Shown here: positions 1 to 10,200 of the stretch, one piece after another
Layout: each line of letters opens with the position of its first letter
Numbering within the stretch: the first letter of the stretch is position 1
DNA from: Bradysia coprophila
Lineage: Eukaryota > Arthropoda > Insecta > Diptera > Sciaridae
Reading direction: 5' to 3'
Length of the DNA stretch: 64,000 nt
Assembly (NCBI RefSeq): GCF_014529535.1
Contig: NW_023503941.1
Coordinates: 840,645 to 904,644 of the forward strand
Notes under the pieces: generated by a model
Databases searched by the model: none
Seen by the model: only the letters and a program-made list of their open reading frames with translations
What the model was told of the DNA's origin: nothing
Translations under genes and position numbers: made by a program

Positions 1-457
1 TTAATGGTTGCGCCGATGTTATTTCAACGGAAAGTAGGTCGTTTATCTTTGCGCTGAGGGAGGAAGCAATTAGAATAATACTCTTGTTATCACTCACCCG
101 AATAGGTGGGTTACTTCTTAGTTAGTAGTCTGGCTGATATCGAATTAACACCACCGGAAAGCAGAGACGTTGGTTTTGTATAAAAGCCAACATTGTCGTA
201 ATAGTCCATGAATTGTACCTGTTGTGCAAACAATCTGCTTTTTATTATTTAGTTCCACGTGCGGTACCGCATTACTTTAGCTGTTCTTCGCGGTATGGTA
301 TACATTCTATTTTGTTCTACCGTGTTAAGCTAAATCGTCGTAATCGTCGAAAACGAGAGCTTTCAAATTTCCTTTGTTTTTCTATTGAGAAATTGAAAGC
401 TCAGAGCTTTGGACTTACGATAGTTTAGCACGGCAGAGTTTTGCTCTTTTCACTTAC

Positions 458-2457
458 AAAAATATAAAATCCATTTGTGTTACTTGGTGATGGAAATGTA
501 ATGCCAAACGTGGCTACACCTTTGGAATCCATGGTACCAGACTTCAGGAATACGGCGTTGCTCTTATCAAGGCTTGGACCATAGCTGATTTTTATGGGTG
601 CATTGGTATTGACGAATGGTGATCCATCGTGGTAAGCAAATTGAAGCTAAAATAAGCGAAAGTAAGGAAATTCGAAAGACTGTAAATCTGATAGGATCAG
701 ACGAAGATGAGACACGCTGCGGCTACGCATGCAGACTGTTTGTGACTATTCAAGTTTAGGCAGCCAGATTTGCTGATACAAAACGATACACACAGTAACG
801 CCGAATCTTAGATTAGATTAGATTGTATGGGGTGTGACGAATCTCTGCACTTAAGCCTCTGTTGGGCCTGTTGTGCGTGCCCCTTTTTCGTCTAATTGGA
901 CCTACTGATTAAAATGGAATCCGAACCACTGTCAAACGTAAGTCTTATTATCCTTACGTCGAGAGAAACTTTTCGATTTGAAATCTGGTATGAGTGTGAT
1001 GTTTATGTGACATCACAGATGGCACTGTAAGTTACAATTGTGTAAATGCATGATTGTCATACATGAGAAACCGCTATGATTTCTTACTGTTTTTTTACGA
1101 CTTTATTACGGTCGAAAGAGCCTATTGGCATTGCTATTGCAGTAACTAATCACACTTTGATTACGGAGCAAGTTTACTCCGGGAGTCGAACCCGGAACCC
1201 GTACGTTATGAATCCAATGCTCCACCGATTGAGCTACCTGGAACGCTGGACCTTGATCACAACACTGATTTTTCTAGCTCACTTACCGTCAATGCAAACG
1301 AATCCCCTGGTGTATACGATCGGTCGCTATCGAGATTAGCAATTGTGAACTTAGATCGGCGGATGGTCATCGTAGTGATTCCTTCGAGTACCTTACCTGA
1401 AAACATATTTGTACCTACGTTACAACACAACTATCGAATTGCAACTACAATGAAGTTATCAAACCAGTTAAGCTTTCAGTGACTGAAGCTTTCACATCAA
1501 AAGAATCCTGATAGTTTCGCGGACTAACATTCAACTCAGACACTAGAAATTCAACATAGCCATTCCCATTGATTTCCAATTTTCTCTCAATTAGTGCCCC
1601 AGCCGACGGTGTGGCTGTCCAACTTTGTGATGTAATAGAAACTAGTGTTGTTCCCTTGACATTTCCACCATATGTGTATTTTGCGTTAATAGCAATTCGA
1701 ACCATTCGATCCGTGTAAGTTAGATCTTTCGGGGCTGTTACGATCACTTCGAATTTCGGCAGAACGTATTCAGCAACCTCAAATGATTTCAATCGCGTCT
1801 GATTGTCGACAGCAACATTTATATTCCATATGCCTAGCGGTGGATTCGTCGACAATTGCAATTCCTCAGTAAAGATACCCATGACGGTATCAACATTCGT
1901 CCATTGTTTAATGCGATTGTTAGTGCCGTCCTAGGTTCGAAGAAAGGATTAACTGGAGTTCTAAAGGATGTGGAATTTTTAATGTCTTACGGTTATGAAC
2001 ACGTTCATGCTATTTATTGTTGCCGGGTTTGTATCAGAGTTGAGGACCAACACTCTAAATTTCACTTTGTCACCCGGCTTGTACATTGCTTTGTCGGTTT
2101 GAATTAATACCGATAGACGTTTCGATGGCAAACTAATTGATATTTCCTTGGTAAATGTTAAACCTGTCTGACTTTCAGCTATCAGTTTATAGTTCCCTTC
2201 ATCCAACTTTCCAATCTAGTTTCGATACAAAAGTGAGTGTCCCAAAAGTTCTATCGATTTTATGGTGTAAACTCACCGAAAATTGAACCACTTTACTCGA
2301 TCGTTGAGGAACAAGAACCGTGTTGGTAAGCTTAAAGCTTTTATCATTTTGGATTGTAAGTTTTAAGAATGACGACGTAGTTGCACTGTTAAGTGAAACC
2401 GCTACTGCGTACTCCGAATTCGGTTTAAGTGTCTTCGATCCAATGATTGAATAGTAA
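458..2457 (-). CDS. Thioester-containing protein / alpha-2-macroglobulin family, N-terminal part (5 exons, runs off left edge)
   Basis: Secreted complement-like protein of the TEP/A2M family (innate immune opsonin or protease trap). Exons, in transcript order on the minus strand, are 2457-2277, 2215-1991, 1930-1465, 1396-1287 and 646-458. All have canonical GT/AG borders and matching phases (about 390 aa). They read as macroglobulin domains MG1 to MG4: YSIIGSKTLKPNSEYAVAV, then SVLIQTDKAMYKPGDKVKF (the family signature), NRIKQWTNV, GIFTEELQLS, AEYVLPKFEVIV, SYTPGDSF and YHDGSPFVNTNAPIKISY. The thioester and C-terminal exons would lie beyond position 1. No signal-peptide exon was found upstream of 2457, although exon 2457-2277 must follow one ending in phase 2. 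The 640-bp intron 647-1286 contains a tRNA-derived repeat. No frame break is visible, so I read it as a functional gene seen in part. Family confident; paralog unknown. Confidence 0.9.
1172..1243 (-). repeat. tRNA-like SINE head (Met-CAT-like) in a TEP intron
   Basis: On the minus strand there is a Pol III box A (TAGCTCAATCGG, 1236-1225) and a perfect box B (GGTTCGACTCC, 1192-1182). The D arm (GCTC/GAGC) and T arm (CCGGG/CCCGG) are intact and the anticodon loop is TTCATAA. The acceptor and anticodon stems do not pair, so this is not a working tRNA; a tRNA-derived SINE or tRNA pseudogene fits better. An A-rich stretch follows on the minus strand near 1080-1100. Confidence 0.6.
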
Positions 2458-3693
2458 CTGTTAACGGAGTTGCGGTTAGTTTCATTTTTTCGATGAGCTC
2501 CAATGTACTTTGTGTTGACTTCTGGACTTATTACTTTATATTAAAATGGGGGATGCATTTTTCTCTCAGTTTGGGCATAACAATCATTAACCATCTATAT
2601 CAACCTTTTTATCGAGAGATATAACGAACAAACTCAAAATATGCATGATCTTAGGTCAAGTTACACAAGTAATGCGAATGCCGGAAAAAACATTCCTGCA
2701 TGCAGAGTAACGACTGCTCGAGAGCGATAAATCCTAAGTAAGGAAGACAAGTACGGCTCTAGCAGCAGTTCATGAATCATGGCCCTACGTTAGTGAAGGG
2801 CCGTGACGCAGAACCGTTCACATTGAAAAATTTGACAAAAAATTTTTCCGCAGGACTGAGGAACATATATACACGAACTTTTTGACTTTCCCCCCTTTGC
2901 TCCTACTATCCCCAAAGTATTTTATTCGTAATCTGGGAGTCCACACTCCTCAAAAGGTTAAGATTTGGCCGAGATATTAAATTTAAAAACTTGGAAATTT
3001 GTAGAAATTTGCATGAAGAAATGGATTTTCATACATTTTGAAATTGATAAATTTTACCAACCTTTGTCCCAAAGTATATAAACACTTTGTCCCTTTGGCA
3101 CTTTGTTACAACGAAACTTTCGAATTTACCGGTGGATTTGGCTGAAATTTGCAGGGTATGTTAAGCACGTAATTCTAAGAAACTAATTTGAAGGAATTTT
3201 TAGAATTTTTATAAAAGCTTATAATTTTGGAGCTATGAACGTGTTAAGCTATTGAGCTACAGGACTCATAACTCAGAAAATATGGCAGATAGAAAGTTCG
3301 TTTAAAAGACAAATTTATAGAGTTTCACATTCTAGTCGACACGTGTTTCATGGTTTTCCTAAAAAGTCGTCTATTTGTGAGGTTTTAAGTGCGAGCTATG
3401 TCAGCCATAACTCGGAAAATACGGCAGATTCTATAGTCGATGCGTGTTTCATGGTTTTCGCTTATTTGGGAGCTATGAGCGTTTTAAGTGCGTCAAATTT
3501 TCGATTTTCGTCAAATTTTTGAATTTCGTAAAATTTTCGATTTTCGTCAAATGAAAGCTGGAAGGCTCAGATCAAAGAGAAAGTTATACAGTTTTGTAAG
3601 AAGAATATTTTCGTTCAAACTGCAATATGCACAATATGATTGTCTGTTATCTGCGACCAAATTCTAAAAAATCACAACTTACAAAAGAGCTGA
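2458..3693. other. Intergenic repeat-derived DNA, no gene seen
   Basis: No coding exon could be supported. It holds the hairpin-headed dispersed repeat starting near 2775. Further on come diverged direct repeats near 3130-3480 (repeats of 'ctatgagcgttttaag' and 'actcggaaaatacggcag' type) and a short run of the TTTTCG..CGTCAAAT minisatellite near 3490-3555 that recurs at 43.9 kb. Confidence 0.5.
2775..2960. repeat. Dispersed repeat with terminal hairpin and TGACGCA motif, copy 1
   Basis: Starts CATG, then a stem GGCCCT/AGGGCC (2781-2786 / 2797-2802) around the loop ACGTTAGTGA, followed at once by TGACGCA (2804-2810). The downstream part (ACTTTTTGACTTTC, then GGCCGAGATATT) aligns by eye with the copy at 38.72 kb. 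Non-coding. Confidence 0.6.
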
Positions 3694-4237
3694 TATCGCC
3701 CACAACCACTTACAGTGGAGGTGTGACGCAAGTCTTGTTATCCGCTTACAAAAGAACTGATATCGGTGTAGGTGACGCTTACAGATTCGACACGCAAAAA
3801 GATATGCGTCACAAATGGCAGCTGATGAGGAAAGTAGGCGAAAGTTTTATCAACAAAAATCTTACCAGAAAAATTTTAGAAAGAAAATTATAATAAAAAA
3901 AATTTGCGTCACAAGTGGCAGAGGAAGGTTGAGGAAGGAAAATTTTTATAATTGTGAAATATATTGCTTTATAGAATGGAATTCAAACGGAAGAAAGCCG
4001 AATCATCTGCCACTTTTTGACGCAATTTTTTTTTTTAGAATTTTCTATCTACAGTTTTTCTGATAAGATTTTTGTTGATAAAACGTTCGCGTACTATCCT
4101 CATCAGCTGCCATTTATGACGCATATCTTTTTGCGTGTCGAATCTGTAAGCGTCACTTACACTCACCGATATCAGTTCTTTTGTAAATGGATAACAGGAC
4201 TTGTGTCACACCTACACTGTAAGTGGTTTTGGGCGAT
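3694..4237. mobile_element. Foldback MITE, TGACGCAAGTC family, copy 1
   Basis: Two long inverted arms (about 3694-3860 and 4085-4237) flank an AT-rich centre. The left arm carries ATCGCCCA, CCACTTACAGTG, GTGTGACGCAAGTC, ACTGATATCGG and GTGACGCTTACAG; the right arm carries the reverse complements. Related elements lie at 40132-40547 and 44221-44749. No transposase is encoded, so it is non-autonomous. Short reading frames inside it are by-products of the symmetry. Confidence 0.75.
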
Positions 4238-4980
4238 TCACACTACAAAACTCAAAATGCCATATTCTCACAGGTAGAGCGCTGTTGAATAACTATATTT
4301 GCTTTAGGCGCCGATCATAAATTACGTGACTCAATAATCAGTATTTCCAAGACCCCTCTTATACTGTCACATTAAATATATGAGATTTTCCACTGATACC
4401 TGACATAAGCTATGAATGGCCCTTTACGTAACTTATCAACAAACTGTGACAAACTTATACTTACTCTGTGCAATAAATTCCTTGCCTGACAAATACCAGC
4501 AATATGACGGGGAATATTACCAGAAACATAGTTTCCTTTATCTCAAAGACTTATTTAAAAATAAATTTAAAAAAAATCGTTTTTCTCCGTAGCTAAGGTG
4601 AACGATCACGACGATATGAGAATATTGTCGATATCTTTGCTATTTATCAATTTTAGTTTTATTGATTTCAACTCGCCAGAAACTGGGGTATGAAATTTTG
4701 TTTGTTCACCTACTTTAAATAAATATTTGTTTTAGTGCAACGTGCCTGCAAAGAAACGGTGAAATAGTATTATACTTTACTAGGGAGGTAATGTGGCCTT
4801 TCCATCACTAGGGAAAACCCTTTTACTCGCTCGTAAAGCAAAATAGCATACTGCACACGGGAAATAATTTCATATCCTCGTATCACGATGAGTAAAAATA
4901 CCTCGGTCTGAAGCCCTCGGATCCTTTTACTCATCTGGATACGAGACATCAAATTACTTCACTCGTACAGTAATCTACTA
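4238..4980. other. Intergenic, nothing recognised
   Basis: AT-rich sequence with no supportable exon, RNA gene or clear repeat. Confidence 0.4.
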
Positions 4981-4984
4981 TGAC

Positions 4985-6000
4985 ATAACAAGGGATAAAA
5001 AGATGAAAAATAGAGTTTTCGTGTCAATTTTGTTTATCATGAGTCATGTAATGGATTTTACATACTTTTGAAATTTAATACAAATTTTTGTTTGCCCTAG
5101 GTGTGTAATAAGCCACTTTCGGCCTCAGGGAAAACAAAAGCATGTAAAATTTGTTTCTTCTTTAATGGAACTACCGATACTGCAAACAAAGGAAAATGAG
5201 ATCGGTGTTGCAGCAGCTGTTTCTTTTTATTATTGAGGTCACGTTTCAATGATATAATTTTCAGTATGTTGGTTTCGATATGGCCGGAAGTTTACTGTCA
5301 CAACACGGTGATCATGAAAATGTCCATACCTGATATGTCGTGCACATGACATTTTTTTATTGATATTAATAGAGGGAGCCCTGTGATTAAGAATCACATA
5401 ATATTAAAATCGAGTGTGTACGGCAAAATTTTGAGCTGAACGAATTTTTTTTTTGTTTAAGACCTGGGTCAATTTTTTTTTACTCTAAATTTGTGTTGCT
5501 GTGTTAGCCATGAGTCTCACCTTTCCAACTATACGGGGCTGCCCTCTACTAATATCAATAAAAAAAAAACTTCGTGTGCACGACATCAGGTGTGGACATT
5601 TTCAAGATCACCGTGACAATCCACTGATTAAAGTAAATCAGAGAATTTCTCACAAAAAATGTCAAATCTCTCAGATAACAGAACCTGAACCGAAATTAGA
5701 ATTGTGTCAATCTGCCCACTTTAACTGTTTCGATTTTTTTCTTTATCTCGTTCGATTGAGCATCAAAAACTCTGCAACGAACTTTTTTTCTAGAAAATGG
5801 AAAATCTGGTCGGAAAAGCGGTTTATATGAAAAAAATTAAAAGTCAAATTATCTACCGAACGTGACAACTTTCTTCGAAATTTATTTTTCATGTCTTGGG
5901 CATAAATTACGGAATCACGTCGGCTACAACCCACGAAATTGCCTAGAATATACCGTCCACAACAGATACGTAAATTACTATTTTTCATTCGTTGGTAGCA
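4985..6000. repeat. Dispersed element related to the one in the ppk-B intron at 49.87-50.23 kb
   Basis: Its left end (GGGATAAAAAGATGAAAA then GAGTTTTCGTGT) and right end (CACGAAATTGCCTA then AACAGATACGTAAAT) match the two ends of the 49871-50225 element. The middle is occupied by a separate inverted repeat (5306-5617). No coding capacity seen. Confidence 0.5.
5306..5617. mobile_element. Palindromic (foldback) insertion
   Basis: The left arm 5306-5388 and right arm 5532-5617 are inverted copies. Shared pieces include CACGGTGATC, AAAATGTCCA, ATGTCGTGCAC, TTATTGATATTA and GAGGGAGCCC. The loop is AT-rich. Confidence 0.6.
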
Positions 6001-6212
6001 TGTGATTGTGTTTCCGGTACTCGTTGCTGTTTCGACATTGCAAAATTCAAGTAATCAAAATTTTGACATATTACCCAACGAGCTCAGTTAACTTAACTGG
6101 TTTTTCTCTGTTTTTACGCTCTTTTAACACTGTATACAGTGTGTGTGTGAGAGAGATAGAGAGAGATTTCGGCTCAGTCAAAATGAGACCACATGCTAAA
6201 TTTAAGCTGCAA

Positions 6213-6726
6213 TCGCAGTTCACCGTTTTGGGTCTCCGTTTAGACAATGCGCATGCGCAGAGAGAAAATTCTCTCAGTGCGCATGCGCAATATCTAAACG
6301 GAGACCCAAAACAATGAAGTGCGCTGGCACCTTAAAGGTACAAGCACAGTTCACCGTTTTGGGTCTCCGTTTAGATATTGCGCATGCGCACTGAGATTTT
6401 CTCTCATTTTCTCTCTGCGCATGCGTATTGTCTAAACGGAGACCCAAAACGGTGAACTGCGGTTGCAGCAAAGGTACAAGCGCAGTTCACCGTTTTGGGT
6501 CTCCGTTTAGATATTGCGCATGCGCACTGAGAGAATCTTCTCTCTGCGCATGTGTATTGTCTAAACGGAGACCCAAAACGGTGAACTGCGCTTGTACCTT
6601 TGCTGCAATCGCAGTTCACCGTTTTGGGTCTCCGTTTAGACAATACGCATGCGCAGAGAGAAAATGAGAGAAAATCTCTGTGCGCATGCGCAATATCTAA
6701 ACGGAGACCCAAAACGGTGAACTGCG
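6213..6726. repeat. Tandem array of four short palindromic MITEs
   Basis: Four hairpins in a row: 6213-6322, 6345-6462, 6481-6590 and 6609-6726. Each arm reads GCAGTTCACCGTTTTGGG, TCTCCGTTTAGA, CAAT or TATT, then TGCGCATGCGCA or a one-base variant; the other arm is the reverse complement. The spacers (GAGAGAAAAT type) vary. Short reading frames on both strands are shadows. Confidence 0.85.
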
Positions 6727-6739
6727 ATTCCACCCTTAT

Positions 6740-7100
6740 ATTTTGAAAATTCGAACTCTGAATTTCGACTCTGATGGTTACATATTTGACATTGCCCTTA
6801 ATTCTGGTTAAATTTAATTGATCTTCGCTCTCCATTAACTCCACTGTACTTATTTGGTAAGGGTTTTATATAATCATGTTACGCAGATCACTGGGGTAAT
6901 TATTGAACAAAATTTCAGTACAATTTCAGTTCAATTGAAATTTTGTACCGGTATGCACTTGAAGGTACAGACATTTTTTGCGAGTCAGCCCCGTAAAATA
7001 ATGGCGTAACGTGGTTACTTACTTTTTTGCCTCTTTTATCGATTTGTCACAGAAATAAGCCACTCACAAGATAATTTTGTTAGATGGGAATCGTTTTGTA
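6740..7100. other. Short intergenic tract downstream of inaD
   Basis: No exon or repeat recognised; it lies beyond the inaD polyadenylation signal. Confidence 0.4.
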
Positions 7101-7101
7101 T

Positions 7102-7107
7102 TTTATT
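7102..7107 (-). terminator. Probable inaD polyadenylation signal (AATAAA)
   Basis: AATAAA on the minus strand, about 145 nt downstream of the inaD stop codon, in AT-rich 3' UTR. Confidence 0.5.
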
Positions 7108-7248
7108 GAAAATTTTTCTTTTAATTTTTTCAATTTGTTTGACTTACTTTCGTTTATCATTCTAAAGGTAATAATGGTAACAAGATAAAATTTAATTTTC
7201 TTTAAAAATTTCTAGTGAAAACTCAGAATAAAATTCGTTTAAAATTTT

Positions 7249-10200
7249 CTACTTCTTTCCTTTTGGTCTAATAACTTTTAATGTAACTTTTGGTTGCGCA
7301 GCTCTGAGCATAAGTGAACTGTCAGTAAAGCTTAACGATCGTATGTCGTCCCCATTGATGTGGGTAACGATATCACCTTTGATCATACGATGATCTGAAT
7401 CAATAATTCCACCTTGCATCTGAAAAGCAGAGACAGAAAACAAAAAACTTGATGAAAATTGTGAGTTCATGAAAACTGCTGTTCGAACAATTACAATTTC
7501 TGTGATATAAATTCCATGGCCTTTGCATTCGGCAAAGCCTAAACCAAGGTCTTTACCAGACTTCTTCGTAACATCCACATCCATTTCCTTCAAGTCTAAC
7601 GGATCAGCACGATAGACCACCATTTTAACCTAAAGTGATTTTGTTTATGAAATTAAACGGGGTGAATGCAGTTGGATTCAATGAATATAAACTACCAGGT
7701 ATGGTCTAGTATCACACCGCGACGGCATAACAATTTTAAAAACGGATTCAAACGCACTCATTTTCATATTACTTTGACATGAATAATGAGTGCGTTGAAG
7801 ATAAATCGGCCGATTTGGAACAAATCGGCCACACCTGGTATGTACATTCATTGGTTGAATTCAATCGAAAACCGTCTGCTGAGCATTACCTTTCCATAGC
7901 AATGCTGAAATGTTTTCTTCAAATCGTTTTCGCTGGTCTCTGATGAGATTTTTTTGCCGTCAATCTCGATGATTTTGTCGAACACTTGAAAGCGACTGTC
8001 TTTGTGGATAGCCCCCTTCTCGTGTATAACAATTATGGATGCTCCAACCTATAATCACACCAATTCGCAACATTCTCTCGGTAATATTCAATCTCTGTGG
8101 CAAATTTCTTTACCTGAACCGTTGAATTATCCCCCTTCACCACAACAATTCCTAGTGGCTTATTTTCGGCATTGACTTCAATTACCGTCTCTTTATTGAC
8201 ATTAATTGGTGCAGTAGCTGGATCTTTAGGAACTTCGGGAACAGGAGCTGGTTCTGGTGCTTTTTCTGTTCAGAAATCAATTGAAAACAATTGAAGAGAT
8301 ACGACATCGCTGTCGGCCTACCTTTTTCGATTGGTTTGACCGATTCCTTTGACTCTTCCCCATCGTCTTTCTTGTTCGGATTACACAATATTAGATTTAC
8401 AATTCCCTCAGCGCGTTTAAGTAGAGAAGCAGCCTGCGTCGGGATAGTCAGATTAAATTTTGGGATAAAATAAATCGAAGACCAACATCTTACGGCATCA
8501 TAATTGCAATCAATGAGTAAATCCTTATTTACAGCAAGAATCATTTCGCCAATTTTAACGCCAGCCTAGAAATTTTTGATTTCGTTAATGTCTCCTCTGG
8601 AAATTCTATTTTCTCCTTCGTATACGTACGGTTTCGGCATTAGAATTCTCCTGAATGTCCGATATGAAAATGCCTTGGCCAACTTCCGAGTGTTTTCCTT
8701 CAATGATCATGATGCCGAGACTTGTTCCCACCTGAAAGCGAAACAATTGTAAATAATCTGTAAAACAGCAGGAGAACTGGCTAAAGCCTGATGAGGTCTT
8801 TTGTTCGATTACTGTTTGGAACTACTAAATATTTGAGTTATAAATAGTCAAGGAGAAAGAATAGTTTCATCTGTCGATATCCAGCTGTTGAGCCTCACCC
8901 GAGGCCTCACCTTTCAATCAGTTTGGTAGTCAACTACCAAATTATCGAATCATGGTGCCACGGTAGAAAGGCTCTGTGACGCAAGTCTATAAATAGCAGC
9001 CCGAATAATTTGCTCAGTCGGTGTGTAGCTCATGAACAGAAAACAGTTCTCCCACCTCTCTATCAGATTTGGTAGTCAGTTATATCAGTCTACCAAAAGT
9101 TCAAGCTTTAAATAGGCAAGCAGTCAGAATAATTTCATCAGTCGGTCCTCAGCTCTCGAATAGTAAACATCTCTGCCCCGAAAATAACGTTTGATGGTCA
9201 ATAATAATCTTGGTAGTCAGGTACCAACTACCAAATTTTCGAATTGTAATGTAAACTGTTAGCTACCAGCTACCAAAACAACCGATTACCAAACTACCAA
9301 TATCATACTGCGAACGGAAAAGCACATCAGAACGATGTGTAAACTCATACACAACAGACCTGTAAACAAGTCAAATGCTCATGTATGAGTAGAGGTGAGC
9401 GCCGGCGCCAGTCGCGCCGATCGCCGCCGAAATTTTCAGTAAAAAGTCAGCCGCCGCCGGTCGAAATTTTAAATTGTTCAGCCGATCGCGCCGCCGCCGA
9501 TAAAAATTAAACACTGCGCCGCCGCTGCGCCGCCGGTTTTTTTTTCATCATTTTTCGGCGCAAAGTAGAGGTAATTGAGAATGATTTCGTTTCAACAAGT
9601 ACGACTAAAAATAAATTTTTATCAAAAAACACAATAGAATTGAGTGAGGAAAACCAGCATATTGCATGTGTCCAAAATGAGAAGGAATGGTAGACAACTA
9701 ATACTCGACTAATGGTTCGAAAAAAATCTGTATAAGTGATGGTATCTTGTGAAAAATGGGCTCGTGTGAAAAGTAAACTCCTTCGCTACGCTCGTATTCG
9801 TTGATGTTGATAAAAAGAGAATAATATTTTGGTAATTCTATATCACCAACCAATAACATCAGTAAGTGCTTTTATATGCTTCGCTTTTTACTATCAGATT
9901 TTTCAACTTTCTTCTTTATTGACCATGGAAAAGTTTGAAACTCGAAACTCCAAAATAAGTTGGAGTTTCGGCTGGTATGTAGCTGATTGGATAATCTCGA
10001 CTTTCTCGGATACTTTATGTACGGTTTGGATTTTGAAAACTTGAAATTAGTGAAAATTACAAGTTTAATAAAAAGTCAATTACTTATTTTTCCGTTTGAA
10101 AATCCCACTTTTGAGGGAACAGCTATTTGAAAAAATGATTCAAAACCGGAGTTCCTCAGATATTAGTTTCGTTGAGAATGTCTTGGACCGCTTTTTGTCA

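Noticed and set aside
1172..1243. Functional tRNA-Met gene
   Set aside because: D and T arms pair but the acceptor and anticodon stems do not.
6274..6844. Overlapping frames of 65-146 codons over the palindrome array
   Set aside because: They are the same hairpin sequence read on both strands; the peptides (RLDIAHAH, CACAISKRRPK) repeat because the DNA does.
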